64,000 nucleotides of DNA, taken from the NCBI GenBank assembly GCA_963712835.1, contig CAVQJJ010000011.1, forward strand, positions 372,001 through 436,000, given 5' to 3'. The notes beneath the pieces were generated by a model. That model searched no databases, had not been told where the DNA came from, and saw nothing but the letters and a program-made list of their open reading frames with translations. The first letter of the stretch is position 1; each line of letters begins with the position of its first letter. This document shows positions 33,781 to 43,647 of the stretch, in pieces. Both the position numbers and the translations under genes were made by a program. Source of the stretch: DATARH01 sp963712835. Its GTDB lineage: Bacteria > Pseudomonadota > Alphaproteobacteria > ATCC43930 > CGMCC-115725.

Positions 33781-35136
33781 ATGCCGCGCAATATTGCAGC
33801 GGCGCCGCCGCTGACGCGACCGCACCACTGGCGGCGTCCCCGCTGGGCGGCACAGCGCCAGCCAGGCCGCGTCGAAGCGGACAAACGGCGCAGCCTGCTC
33901 GCGATCCTCGGACCAGGGCTGATCACCGGCGCGGCCGACGACGATCCGAGCGGCATCGCGACCTATTCGCAGGCAGGCGCCCAATTTGGCTATTCGACAG
34001 GCTGGGTCATGCTGTTCACTTGGCCGCTGATGGTCGCGATCCAGGAGATCAGCGCGCGCATCGGTCGGGTCACCGGCAAGGGCATCGCCGCCAACCTCCG
34101 CGAGCACTATCCCCGGCCGTTGCTGTACGGGATCGTGGGGCTTCTGGCGATCGCCAACTTTATCAATCTCGGCGCCGATCTCGGCGCAATGGCCGACGCG
34201 CTGCGCCTGCTGGTCGGCGGCCCGGCGGGGCTTTACGTCATCCTGTTCGCGGCGTTCTGTACGACCCTCGAAATTTTTTCGCAGTACAACAGCTACGTCA
34301 GAATTCTTAAATGGCTGACGTTAGCGCTGTTTGCCTATGTCGTTGCGGCCCTCGTCGTGAAGGTGCCGTGGGGCGAGGTCGCGCACGATACGTTTATCCC
34401 GTCGATCACCTGGAGCACGGACTATCTGGTGCTGATCGTCGCCATTTTGGGGACGACGATCAGCCCGTACCTGTTCTTCTGGCAAGCGTCGGAGGAGGCC
34501 GAAGAGGAGCGCATCGATCCGGCGGCGGGTCCACTAACGGAACAGCCGAGCGAGGCGCACGCAGCGTTTCGCAGGATCAGAATCGACACCTATCTCGGCA
34601 TGGCCTTATCCAACGTCATCGCTCTTTTTATCATCATCACCACTGCGGCCACCCTGCATGCCCACGGGGTCACCAACGTTCAAACCTCCGAGCAGGCCGC
34701 CCAGGCGCTGCGCCCGATCGCGGGCGAGTTCGCCTATGTCATCTTCGCATTGGGAATTCTCGGTACGGGGTTGCTCGCGGTTCCGGTCCTCGCGGGTTCG
34801 GCCGCTTACGCCCTCGCCGAAACGATGCAGTGGACCTCGGGCCTCGATCAGAGTCCGCGCGAGGCCAAGCGGTTTTATGCCACAATCGTCGGGGGCACCC
34901 TGATCGGAATCGGCATCAATTTCGTTCATATCGACCCGATCAAGGCGCTGTTCTGGACCGCGGTCATCAACGGTGTTGTCGCGGTGCCGCTGATGATCGT
35001 CATGATGATCATGACGGTGCATCCCAAGGTGATGGGCGAATTCACGCTGCCGCGGGCGCTTTGGGCAATGGGCTGGCTATGCACCGCGGTCATGACGATC
35101 GCGGTCGTGACGATGTTCGCGACCTGGGGCGCCTAG
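33781..35136 (+). CDS. NRAMP-family metal transporter, non-canonical motifs
   Basis: A 451-residue inner-membrane protein with about eleven hydrophobic segments and the NRAMP start ILGPGLITGAADDDPSGIAT. The TM1 metal motif reads DPSG rather than DPGN. The TM6 region that should carry MPHN reads SPYLFFWQASEEAEEE, so the metal-ligating Met is absent. Many bacterial relatives of this divergent clade are known only as Nramp-related, and substrate (Mg2+, Mn2+, trivalent or other) cannot be assumed. The N-terminal ~40 residues are basic and Pro-rich. It starts four bases after the hydrolase stop and converges with the MOT1-like gene one base away. Confidence 0.88.
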   Translation: MPRNIAAAPPLTRPHHWRRPRWAAQRQPGRVEADKRRSLLAILGPGLITGAADDDPSGIATYSQAGAQFGYSTGWVMLFTWPLMVAIQEISARIGRVTGKGIAANLREHYPRPLLYGIVGLLAIANFINLGADLGAMADALRLLVGGPAGLYVILFAAFCTTLEIFSQYNSYVRILKWLTLALFAYVVAALVVKVPWGEVAHDTFIPSITWSTDYLVLIVAILGTTISPYLFFWQASEEAEEERIDPAAGPLTEQPSEAHAAFRRIRIDTYLGMALSNVIALFIIITTAATLHAHGVTNVQTSEQAAQALRPIAGEFAYVIFALGILGTGLLAVPVLAGSAAYALAETMQWTSGLDQSPREAKRFYATIVGGTLIGIGINFVHIDPIKALFWTAVINGVVAVPLMIVMMIMTVHPKVMGEFTLPRALWAMGWLCTAVMTIAVVTMFATWGA

Positions 35137-35137
35137 T

Positions 35138-36286
35138 CTAGGGCGTCTCGTGGCGCATATGCAGCCGGCGCACGATCGCGGCGCGGACAAATTCGCTGAT
35201 CCAGCCGAGCACCAAGCCGATCGCCGGGTCGACGGTCAGAGTTGCCAGCGCGGTCACCCCGATGACCCAGAGGCAGGACGGCTTGCCGTCGAATAGGCGA
35301 CGTGAGATCGCCAAGTCCCTGCCCGCCATGACGAGCAGGGCGCCGACCGCGGCCATCGGGATGATCGCGAACAGCGCGGCGGCGTGACCGGCGAACCCGA
35401 CAGCGAGGATCAGCAGCACCGAGCCGAAAATGATAGGCGTGAGCCCGGTGCGGCCGCCGAACCGGTATTGTGCCTGTAGGCCGCCGGCGCCGTGGCACAT
35501 CGGCATTGCGCCAAACGGACAGAGCAGCACATTGGCGAGCCCCGACGAGATCGACAGGTTGCGCTCACTGGCGATCGATCCCGTCTCCGGGAATAGTTCG
35601 CGCGACAGACTCGCCGTCACGATGATGGCGTTGGTGAGGGTCAACGATAGCTGCGGCAACACTGCGATCCCGATGCTGCGCCACGCCTCGTTCCATGTCG
35701 GAATGACAAGTCGCGGAAGGCTCGGCGCGAAGCTGATGGCGGCGAGGTTTGCACCGTGGTCGGCCCAACCGACGATCGCCGCCGCTGCGAGCACGATCGG
35801 CGCGGCCGGATATCGCGGGAACCGGCCCAGCCCAATCAGCGCCGTTAATGCGCCGAAGCCGATCCCCGGCTGTTGCAGCATCAGCCTGACGCCGAGCACG
35901 CCCATCAACAGCCCGAGGCCGAGCTGCAGCCCGGCGCTTACCGACTGAGGGATGGCGCGCGCCAGCCGGCTGATCCATCCGGTCGTCCCGAGGACGAGCA
36001 GCACGACGCCGATAATCATGCCCGCGGCCGCGACCTCGCCCGGCCGCATGCCGCTGGTGAGAATGACCGCGGACACGGCCTTCATCGGCTGCACGGGCAG
36101 CGGCAGCCCGTAGAACAGTCCGGTAGAGACGAGGAAGGCGGCGAAGCCGAACAGCACCCCGGCCGGCGCCAACCCGGCCACGGTCATCGCGCCGATGACA
36201 TGCGGGATGAAGGTGCCGAGATCACCGCACGCGCCGCTCGCCTCTTGGACGATGGAAGGTCGATTGCGGGCGACGGTATCGGACAC
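35138..36286 (-). CDS. MOT1-like molybdate/sulfate transporter
   Basis: A 382-residue polytopic membrane protein of the MOT1 (SulP-related, no STAS domain) family. Diagnostic blocks are present: GACGDLGTFIPHVIGAM near the N-terminus, GLPLPVQPMKAVSAVIL, and PFGAMPMCHGAGGLQAQYRF with GGRTG, the MOT1 signature that resembles a repeat of the first block. Plant and algal MOT1 import molybdate, so molybdate is the likely substrate, which would serve the molybdopterin enzyme at 22 kb and MOSC at 41 kb. Start: GTG at 36284-36286, with AGGTGG upstream; an in-frame TTG 12 codons earlier lacks a ribosome site. Confidence 0.85.
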   Translation of the reverse strand: MSDTVARNRPSIVQEASGACGDLGTFIPHVIGAMTVAGLAPAGVLFGFAAFLVSTGLFYGLPLPVQPMKAVSAVILTSGMRPGEVAAAGMIIGVVLLVLGTTGWISRLARAIPQSVSAGLQLGLGLLMGVLGVRLMLQQPGIGFGALTALIGLGRFPRYPAAPIVLAAAAIVGWADHGANLAAISFAPSLPRLVIPTWNEAWRSIGIAVLPQLSLTLTNAIIVTASLSRELFPETGSIASERNLSISSGLANVLLCPFGAMPMCHGAGGLQAQYRFGGRTGLTPIIFGSVLLILAVGFAGHAAALFAIIPMAAVGALLVMAGRDLAISRRLFDGKPSCLWVIGVTALATLTVDPAIGLVLGWISEFVRAAIVRRLHMRHETP

Positions 36287-36437
36287 GGGCGAGCCACCTG
36301 GCGCGGAAGCTCTCCTAATCAATCACACGAAGGGATCAGGCCCGATATGGTATCTCAGTCATAACGGTAGGCCGACGCCGCGGCGCGCTTAATAGCAGAC
36401 TGCGGGCGTCTTGCCGCAGCGGCGGAGACGGCCGCGA

Positions 36438-37421
36438 TCAGTGCACCCGTGGCGCCTTGAGCAGCCGGGTGCGGTCGGCCGACGGCACGCGCACCGTCAT
36501 CTGGTCCTTGTCGCGCTGCACTTGCAGCACGATCTCGCAGCCCGCCTGGCCGCTTGCCCACACGCGCCGCCAGAACGAGGCGAGGCTCGAGACCGGGTCG
36601 TCGCGCACCGCAAGGATGCGATCGCCGGGCTTGAGGCCGCTCTTGATCGCCGGGCCACGCTCCGACATGCCGGCAACGACGACCGCGTTCTCGTCCTCGA
36701 TCTCGGCGGCGTAGAGCCCGAGCCACGGCCGCGGCGGACGGTTCGCCCGGCCGGAGGTCAGTATATCGTCGAGGATCGGCGGCAGCAGGTCGATCGGCAC
36801 CACCATGTTGACGTCGCGCCGCAGTTCCCGCCCGTTCGAGCGCTGCACGTGCAACGAGCCGATGCCGACAAGGGTGCCATCCTGCGCGATCAGCCCGGCG
36901 CCGCCCCAGAACGGGTGCGCCGGCGCGGTGAAGATCGCGCGGTCGAGCAGGTATTCCCAATGCCCGGCAAATTCCTGGCGGGCGACGACGGTGGCGGCGA
37001 TCGCATGGCGCCGTCCGCCCTCGGCGGCGATGATCACCTTATCGCCGGCGCCGACGCGAATGCCGGTGCCCAGCTCGATCGCCGGCACGTTGAGCCGTCC
37101 GAGCGCCTGCACCAGCCCGAACCCGGTCTCCTGGTCGTAGCCGATTACCGTCGCCGGCACCGCGCCGCCGACCCCCGAGGTCAGCCAAATCGATTCCGCC
37201 TCGGTGATCAGATAGCCGATCGTCAGCACCAGCCCGTCCTTGCGGATCAGCACGCCGCTCCCGGCGCGCTCGGTGCCGAGCGTCGTCGCGGTGAAGGCGT
37301 CGTCGGGAACGGTCGCCTGCAGCCCGAGAACGCCGTTGAGCGTCTCGTCGAGATTAAACGCGAAATCCTCGGCCTTCGGCTGAAGCTCGCTCGGAATTTC
37401 CCACTCGATGGTGCGCGCCAT
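36438..37421 (-). CDS. HtrA/DegP-like protein with degenerate catalytic triad and PDZ
   Basis: A 327-residue trypsin-fold plus PDZ protein with no signal peptide. The protease fold is recognisable (GSGVLIRKDGLVLTIGYLIT, YDQETGFGLVQALG, and VVPIDLLPPILDDIL), but all three triad positions are changed. The His region 'LTNxHVV' reads LTIGYLI, the Asp region 'DIAL' reads GFGL, and the Ser region 'GNSGGP' reads PFWGGAG (W172 replaces Ser). The PDZ domain (about 231-312, PWLGLYAAEI...GLKPGDRILAV) looks intact. It is probably a binding or scaffold protein rather than a protease. The ATG at 37421 starts the conserved part; the longer open frame upstream runs antisense through the riboswitch. Confidence 0.8.
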   Translation of the reverse strand: MARTIEWEIPSELQPKAEDFAFNLDETLNGVLGLQATVPDDAFTATTLGTERAGSGVLIRKDGLVLTIGYLITEAESIWLTSGVGGAVPATVIGYDQETGFGLVQALGRLNVPAIELGTGIRVGAGDKVIIAAEGGRRHAIAATVVARQEFAGHWEYLLDRAIFTAPAHPFWGGAGLIAQDGTLVGIGSLHVQRSNGRELRRDVNMVVPIDLLPPILDDILTSGRANRPPRPWLGLYAAEIEDENAVVVAGMSERGPAIKSGLKPGDRILAVRDDPVSSLASFWRRVWASGQAGCEIVLQVQRDKDQMTVRVPSADRTRLLKAPRVH

Positions 37422-37545
37422 GCTCGCAACTCGTCTTTGACCCGTGAATCCGACTATAGCGCAGCGAGAGTGCCGCGCGATTTCATTTGTTGTCAAAACC
37501 CGCAAGTGCCAATCCCTTGTCGCCGTTGACACGCCGCGGCGGCGA

Positions 37546-37660
37546 GCCGATGCTGTAACTCGTTGAGGCGGAAGCCGGTGCGAGTCCGGCGCGGTCGCGC
37601 CGCTGTAATCGGTCGAGAGGCATCGGCCGGAAGCCAGACCCGCTGCAACTCTGGCCCACT
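37546..37660 (+). ncRNA. Cobalamin (B12) riboswitch, compact form
   Basis: Conserved core: GGAAGCCGGTGCGAGTCCGG (starting at 37570), then CGCGGTCGCGCCGCTGTAATCGG, closing AAGCCAGACC (37631-37640). GCCGATGC (37546-37553) pairs perfectly with GCATCGGC (37620-37627), enclosing the core. The usual GCCACTG/GGGAAGG side domain between them is largely missing, so this is a shortened class. Downstream, GCCAGA (37633-37638) can pair with TCTGGC (37650-37655) as an expression-platform hairpin 37 bases before the cbtB ATG. Confidence 0.88.
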
Positions 37661-37691
37661 CACAGGGACGCACGATCCCGGGGAGTTTCGC

Positions 37692-37901
37692 ATGACCATC
37701 GCCAACGACACTCGTGTCCAAGCCCCGGTATCCATCCCGTTGCGGGAAATCCTGCCTTGGGCGATCTTCGCCGGGCTGATCTGCCTGTTGGCGCTCTATT
37801 TCGTCGGCGCCGAGCAGGGCGCGACGTCGATCTTTCACGGCATGTACATCCACGAATTCGTCCACGACGGACGGCATCTGCTCGGCTTTCCCTGCCACTG
37901 A
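37692..37901 (+). CDS. cbtB: Cobalt transporter subunit CbtB
   Basis: A 69-residue small membrane protein. One helix (ILPWAIFAGLICLLALYFVG, about residues 20-39) is followed by the histidine-rich C-terminus HGMYIHEFVHDGRHLLGFPCH, the CbtB signature, which may bind Co2+. It is directly downstream of a B12 riboswitch and 11 bases upstream of cbtA, so cobalt uptake is repressed when cobalamin is plentiful. The longer upstream open frame runs through the riboswitch and is not coding. Confidence 0.93.
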   Translation: MTIANDTRVQAPVSIPLREILPWAIFAGLICLLALYFVGAEQGATSIFHGMYIHEFVHDGRHLLGFPCH

Positions 37902-37912
37902 GCCTTAGCGCC

Positions 37913-38656
37913 ATGGTCAGGTCGCTCCTGGTCAGGGGCATGCTCGCCGGTGCGCTGGCGGGCCTTCTCGCCTTCGGCTTCGCGTGGCTATTCGGCGAGC
38001 CGCAGGTCGACCTCGCGATCGGCTTCGAAGCACATATGCACCAGATGGCCGGCGAGGCGCCCGAGCCGGAGATCGTCAGCCGGGCGGTGCAGGGCACGAT
38101 CGGGCTGCTGACCGGCGTTGTCGTCTACGGCAGCGCCATCGGCGGCATCTTTGCGCTGGCCTTCGCCGGCGCCTATGGGCGGCTTGGCCGGGTCGACGCG
38201 CGCGGCATGGCGGCGCTGCTCGCCGCCGCCGGGTTTGTCGTGCTGATCCTCGTACCGCAGATCAAATACCCGGCGAACCCGCCATCGATCGGTGAGCCGG
38301 AGACGATCGGCCTGCGCACCGCGCTCTATTTCACGATGATTGCGCTATCGCTGATCGGCGCAATCGCAGCGGCGTCGACCGGCCGCCAGCTCGCCCGCCG
38401 GCTCGGCGCGTGGAACGGCGTTCTGATCGCCGGCGCGGCCTATATTGTCGTGGTGGCGGTGGCGATGCTGATCCTGCCGGTGATCGACGAGGTTCCCGCC
38501 GATTTCTCGGCGGCGGTGCTGTGGCATTTTCGCCTTGCCTCGCTCGGCATCGAAACCGTGCTGTGGACTGCGCTTGGCCTCGTGTTCGGGAGGCTCGCCG
38601 AGCGGCAGTTGGCGCCCCAATCGCGCCGCCTCCGCGTCCCGCGCGTCGCTCGTTAG
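37913..38656 (+). CDS. cbtA: Cobalt transporter subunit CbtA
   Basis: A 247-residue inner-membrane protein with about five to six hydrophobic helices. CbtA landmarks: LLVRGMLAGALAGLLAFGFA at the N-terminus, FGEPQVDLAIGFE, and VPQIKYPANPPSIGEPETIG between membrane segments. It forms the cobalt importer with CbtB encoded just upstream under the same B12 riboswitch. The ATG at 37913 gives the normal N-terminus. Cobalt rather than nickel is inferred from the riboswitch. Confidence 0.93.
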   Translation: MVRSLLVRGMLAGALAGLLAFGFAWLFGEPQVDLAIGFEAHMHQMAGEAPEPEIVSRAVQGTIGLLTGVVVYGSAIGGIFALAFAGAYGRLGRVDARGMAALLAAAGFVVLILVPQIKYPANPPSIGEPETIGLRTALYFTMIALSLIGAIAAASTGRQLARRLGAWNGVLIAGAAYIVVVAVAMLILPVIDEVPADFSAAVLWHFRLASLGIETVLWTALGLVFGRLAERQLAPQSRRLRVPRVAR

Positions 38657-38667
38657 CGCCTGTTCGC

Positions 38668-38696
38668 TTGACAAGGATGGCCCGTCTCAATATGTA
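38668..38696 (+). promoter_or_regulatory. groESL sigma-70-type promoter
   Basis: TTGACA (38668-38673) and TATGTA (38691-38696) with 17-base spacing. The CIRCE operator starts two bases after the -10 element, so HrcA binding would overlap the transcription start. Confidence 0.7.
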
Positions 38697-38697
38697 A

Positions 38698-38724
38698 GCA
38701 GCACTCTTACCCCTAGAGTGCTAA
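38698..38724. promoter_or_regulatory. CIRCE operator (HrcA binding site)
   Basis: AGCACTC (38700-38706), nine-base spacer, GAGTGCTAA (38716-38724). This matches the TTAGCACTC-N9-GAGTGCTAA consensus except for the outer two bases of the left arm (GC instead of TT). It controls groES-groEL through the heat-shock repressor HrcA, whose gene is not in the window. Confidence 0.93.
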
Positions 38725-38762
38725 TTCGGGTCCGAGACCAAGTCACATCCAAGGAGGATTTT

Positions 38763-39050
38763 ATGGCATTTCGGCCATTGCATGACCGCGTGCTGGTGAA
38801 GCGCGTGGAAAACGAGGCGAAGACCGCCGGCGGTATCATCATCCCCGATACCGCCCAGGAAAAGCCGATGGAGGGCGAGGTCGTGTCGTGCGGCCCGGGC
38901 GCGCGCGGCGAGGACGGCAAGCTCGTGCCGATGGACGTCAAGGCCGGCGACCGGGTGCTGTTCGGCAAGTGGTCCGGCACCGAGGTCAAGCTCGACGGCC
39001 AAGAGCTCATCATCATGAAAGAGTCCGACATCATGGGCGTCATCGCCTGA
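38763..39050 (+). CDS. groES: Co-chaperonin GroES
   Basis: A 95-residue GroES, the heptameric lid of the GroEL folding chamber. Typical N-terminus FRPLHDRVLVKRVENEAKTA, mobile-loop GGIIIPDTAQEKPMEG, and VLFGKWSGTEVKLDG near the C-terminus. The ATG is preceded by AAGGAGG. First gene of the CIRCE-controlled operon; groEL follows after 23 bases. Confidence 0.98.
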   Translation: MAFRPLHDRVLVKRVENEAKTAGGIIIPDTAQEKPMEGEVVSCGPGARGEDGKLVPMDVKAGDRVLFGKWSGTEVKLDGQELIIMKESDIMGVIA

Positions 39051-39073
39051 TCGCCAATTGAAGGGATAGCAAC

Positions 39074-40715
<1,642 letters not shown>

Positions 40716-40740
40716 GCCCATCCGGCGTCGATCCAGAAGC

Positions 40741-40773
40741 AACCGGCCCGTGGCGACACGGGCCGGTTTTTTT
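40741..40773 (+). terminator. Rho-independent terminator of groESL
   Basis: A 12-bp perfect stem AACCGGCCCGTG / CACGGGCCGGTT with GCGA loop followed directly by TTTTT (to 40773), 25 bases after the groEL stop. Confidence 0.95.
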
Positions 40774-40846
40774 GTGGCTGGATGAAGGCCACGCGCCATT
40801 CGAGGCTCGCTTCGCGAGCACCTCGGAGGCTGGCTTGGAGAGCGGG

Positions 40847-41389
40847 TTACACCGGCTCCAGTTTCCGCCTTGGTTCCGGCGGCAATTCGACCTCTATCCG
40901 GTCACCCGGCTTGATTTGGCCGGGGGCGCGCACGATTCCCATGATCCCGGCCTTGCGGATCAAATTGCCCTCGGCGTCGCGGTCGAGCGTCGCGTTCATC
41001 AAACCGGGCTGGAAATCGTTGAGCTGGCGGCACGGGTTGCGCAGCCCGGTCACCTCCACCACCGCCTCGGCGCCCAGACGCAGGATCGCGCCGGTCGGCA
41101 GGCCGAGCAGGTCGACCCCACGGGTTGTGACGTTCTCGCCCATCCCCCCCGGCCGCACGCGAAACCCCGCCGCTTCGAGCTCGTCGATCAGCTCGGCGTG
41201 GATCAGATGCACCTGGCGTAGATTGGGCACGGTCGGGTCCTTGGCGACGCGCGAGCGGTGCTTGACAGTCACACCGAGATGCGCGTCGCCCTCGACGCCG
41301 AGCCCTTCGATGAGGCGGATGCTGCCCTCGTTCCGCTTCGAGAAGGTATGGCCGGCGCTGCGGCCGACGGCAACGACAGTTCCGGCCAT
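40847..41389 (-). CDS. MOSC-domain protein
   Basis: A 180-residue MOSC-domain protein (molybdenum-cofactor sulfurase C-terminal fold). Landmarks: GLGVEGDAHLGVTVKHRSRV, PTVPNLRQVHLIHAELIDEL, RPGGMGENVTTRGVDL and the Cys in LRNPCRQLNDFQPGL, which in relatives ligates or transfers sulfur to molybdenum. Stand-alone MOSC proteins often detoxify or reduce N-hydroxylated or sulfur compounds. The ATG at 41389 follows GGAGGGGG; the open frame extends further into leuA. It is 17 bases after the leuA stop on the same strand, so possibly cotranscribed. Confidence 0.88.
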   Translation of the reverse strand: MAGTVVAVGRSAGHTFSKRNEGSIRLIEGLGVEGDAHLGVTVKHRSRVAKDPTVPNLRQVHLIHAELIDELEAAGFRVRPGGMGENVTTRGVDLLGLPTGAILRLGAEAVVEVTGLRNPCRQLNDFQPGLMNATLDRDAEGNLIRKAGIMGIVRAPGQIKPGDRIEVELPPEPRRKLEPV

Positions 41390-41406
41390 TTCCCCCTCCG
41401 TGACGC

Positions 41407-43092
41407 CTACTTCGCGCTCTGGAGCGCGGCTTTGCATACCCGGTTGGCGGCGCTCGCCACTGCCTTCAACGAGGCGGTAATGATATTACCGTCGATGCCG
41501 ACACCGTGCAGCGTCTCGTCGTCCTCGCCGCGCACCTTGACATACGCCGCGGCCTGGGCGTCGGCGCCACCACCGACCGCGTGCTCGCTGTAGTCGAGGA
41601 AGGTCAGCGCGACACCGCAATCCCGCTGCAGCGCATCGACAAAGGCCGCGATCGGGCCATTGCCGACGCCCTCGATCTTTCGCTCCGCCCCGTCGATCGT
41701 CACTTTCGCGGCGAGCCGCCGCTCACCGGGACGACGCTCGGGCAGCATCGTGTAATCGACGAGGGAAACCCCGTCACGCCCGAGATAGGTCTCCTGGAAC
41801 AGTTCCCAGATCGCGGCGCTGGTCATCTCCTTGCCGGTGCGGTCGGTCACTTCCTGGACGACGCGGCTGAACTCGATCTGCAGCGGCCGCGGCAGATCGA
41901 GCCCATGGTCCTCCTTCAGCAGGTAGGCGACGCCGCCCTTGCCCGATTGCGAATTGACCCGGATCACCGCCTCATAGGTGCGGCCCAGATCCTTCGGGTC
42001 GATCGGCAAATACGGCACCTCGAAAAAATCGTCGTTGCGCCTCTTGAGCGCGTCGAACCCCTTCTTGATCGCATCCTGATGCGAGCCGGAGAATGCGGTG
42101 TAGACGAGCTCGCCGGCATAGGGATGGCGCGGGTGGACGGGCAGCTGAGTGCAGTATTCGGCGGTGCGGACGACCTCGTCGATGTCGCTGATCGTCAAGC
42201 CAGGATCGACGCCTTGGCTGAACAGGTTCAAGGCCAGTGTGATGACATCGACATTGCCGGTGCGCTCGCCATTGCCGAACAGCGTGCCCTCGACCCGGTC
42301 GGCGCCGGCCATCAGCCCGAGCTCGGTGGCCGCGACGGCCGCGCCGCGGTCGTTATGCGGATGGAGGCTGAGGATCAGGCTGTCGCGATCACGGATGTGG
42401 CGACCGAACCATTCGATCTGGTCGGCATGGACATTCGCGGTCGCCATCTCGACCGTCGCCGGCAGGTTGACGATCATCTTTTTGTCGGGCGTCGGCCGCC
42501 AGACATCCATCACCGCCTCGCAGATTTCGACTGCGTAGTCGAGCTCGGTGCCAGTGAAGCTTTCGGGCGAATACTGGTAGATGATCTCGGTGCCGCGCAT
42601 CGTCTCGGCGAGGTCGCGGATCTGCCGCGCGCCGGTCACCGCGATGTCGGTGATGCCCGCGGTGTCGAGCCCGAAGACGACCCGGCGCTGCAATTCGGAG
42701 GTCGAGTTGTAGAGATGGACGATCGCCCGCCGCGAACCCTTGATCGCCTCGAAGGTCTTGTCGATCAGCTCGCTGCGCGACTGGGTCAGGACCTGGATCG
42801 TCACGTCCTCGGGGATCAGACCCTGCTCGATGATTTCGCGGACAAAGGAGAAATCGGTCTCCGAGGCGGCCGGAAAGCCGACCTCGATCTCCTTGAAGCC
42901 GAGCTTCACCAGCATGTCGAACAGGCGGCGCTTCTTTTCCGGACCCATCGGCTCGATGAGCGCCTGGTTGCCGTCGCGCAGATCGACGCTGCACCAGGTG
43001 GGCGCCTTGTCGATGACCCGTGACGGCCATTGCCGGTCGGGCAGATTTATCGGAGCGAAAGGCCGGTATTTGTGGATCGGCATCGATGACAT
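41407..43092 (-). CDS. leuA: 2-isopropylmalate synthase
   Basis: First committed enzyme of leucine synthesis, condensing acetyl-CoA with 2-oxoisovalerate; 561 residues. It is of the longer actinobacterial/alphaproteobacterial (LeuA type 2) form, with N-terminus PFAPINLPDRQWPSRVIDKA. The TIM-barrel metal site is visible as VDLRDGNQAL and LHPHNDRGAAV, with LFGNGERTGNVD (GxGERxGN) downstream. The C-terminal leucine-sensing regulatory domain (about 430-555) is present (ERKIEGVGNGPIAAFVDALQ). AGGAGTTTCCG precedes the ATG. Feedback inhibition by leucine is expected from the family. Confidence 0.96.
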   Translation of the reverse strand: MSSMPIHKYRPFAPINLPDRQWPSRVIDKAPTWCSVDLRDGNQALIEPMGPEKKRRLFDMLVKLGFKEIEVGFPAASETDFSFVREIIEQGLIPEDVTIQVLTQSRSELIDKTFEAIKGSRRAIVHLYNSTSELQRRVVFGLDTAGITDIAVTGARQIRDLAETMRGTEIIYQYSPESFTGTELDYAVEICEAVMDVWRPTPDKKMIVNLPATVEMATANVHADQIEWFGRHIRDRDSLILSLHPHNDRGAAVAATELGLMAGADRVEGTLFGNGERTGNVDVITLALNLFSQGVDPGLTISDIDEVVRTAEYCTQLPVHPRHPYAGELVYTAFSGSHQDAIKKGFDALKRRNDDFFEVPYLPIDPKDLGRTYEAVIRVNSQSGKGGVAYLLKEDHGLDLPRPLQIEFSRVVQEVTDRTGKEMTSAAIWELFQETYLGRDGVSLVDYTMLPERRPGERRLAAKVTIDGAERKIEGVGNGPIAAFVDALQRDCGVALTFLDYSEHAVGGGADAQAAAYVKVRGEDDETLHGVGIDGNIITASLKAVASAANRVCKAALQSAK

Positions 43093-43419
43093 CGGAAACT
43101 CCTGGGCGGGGCCGCGGCCGTTCGAGGCTCGGCGGCAATGGAAGGGGGACTCGCGATTTGCGGCCGGTGGGCTCAGGCCAACCGGCCGGCGGTAAGTCGC
43201 CGCACGCTTCCCCCGACGCGGAAGCCCCGAAACTTCTGAGAACCCGAAATCATGACTATCACCACTTGCGCAGACGCCCCATTACGCGAGGGGCAGGACG
43301 AGCGAATTCGGCGCCGGGTCAGGACGCCGAGAAGGTAAGTCGCAGCTCGTCACGCGCAAAGGTCATAGCAGAGAGATAACAAATTGCGCTGAAAAGTCAA
43401 TTCGGGGCCGGCGTGGCAG
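43093..43419. other. Upstream region of leuA, no gene
   Basis: 327 bases between leuA and a small minus-strand gene. I see no convincing gene. On the minus strand there is a seven-codon frame ATG...TGG-TGA (43259-43282, M-G-R-L-R-K-W) and GAAG/CTTC small stems downstream, which could be a leader, but there is no ribosome site and no run of leucine codons, so attenuation is not supported. Confidence 0.4.
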
Positions 43420-43635
43420 CTATGCCTCACGGTGGCCGCAATCGAGTATTTGCGCCGGGCCCTCGACATCGGCTTCGAGCACCCGGACGCTCCAATTGCG
43501 CGGCCGGCTCTCGCCATAGCCGCGCTTGCGCGCCTCGTCGATACACATCTCTTTCGCTTGCTCTTCGTTTTCCGCGATCAGCGTCGCGTAGTAGATGTCG
43601 CTGACCGACATCCTCGTGCAGGTGTATTTGTTCAT
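43420..43635 (-). CDS. Small hypothetical protein (71 residues)
   Basis: Unrecognised 71-residue protein. The start is supported by AGGAGC 8 bases before the ATG. The sequence (MSVSDIYYATLIAENEEQAK, EMCIDEARKRGYGESRPRNW) suggests a compact alpha/beta domain with three cysteines. It lies 12 bases after the stop of the upstream SDR gene on the same strand, so it is probably the second gene of a two-gene operon. Function unknown. Confidence 0.6.
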   Translation of the reverse strand: MNKYTCTRMSVSDIYYATLIAENEEQAKEMCIDEARKRGYGESRPRNWSVRVLEADVEGPAQILDCGHREA

Positions 43636-43647
43636 CGTGGCAGGCTC

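Noticed and set aside
37422..37898. N-terminal extension of the HtrA-like protein
   Set aside because: The frame stays open upstream of the ATG at 37421, but it runs antisense through the riboswitch and cbtB and has no matching domain.
43259..43282. A seven-codon frame upstream of leuA that could be an attenuator leader peptide
   Set aside because: No Shine-Dalgarno, a single Trp rather than a run of Leu codons, and no clear terminator/antiterminator pair.
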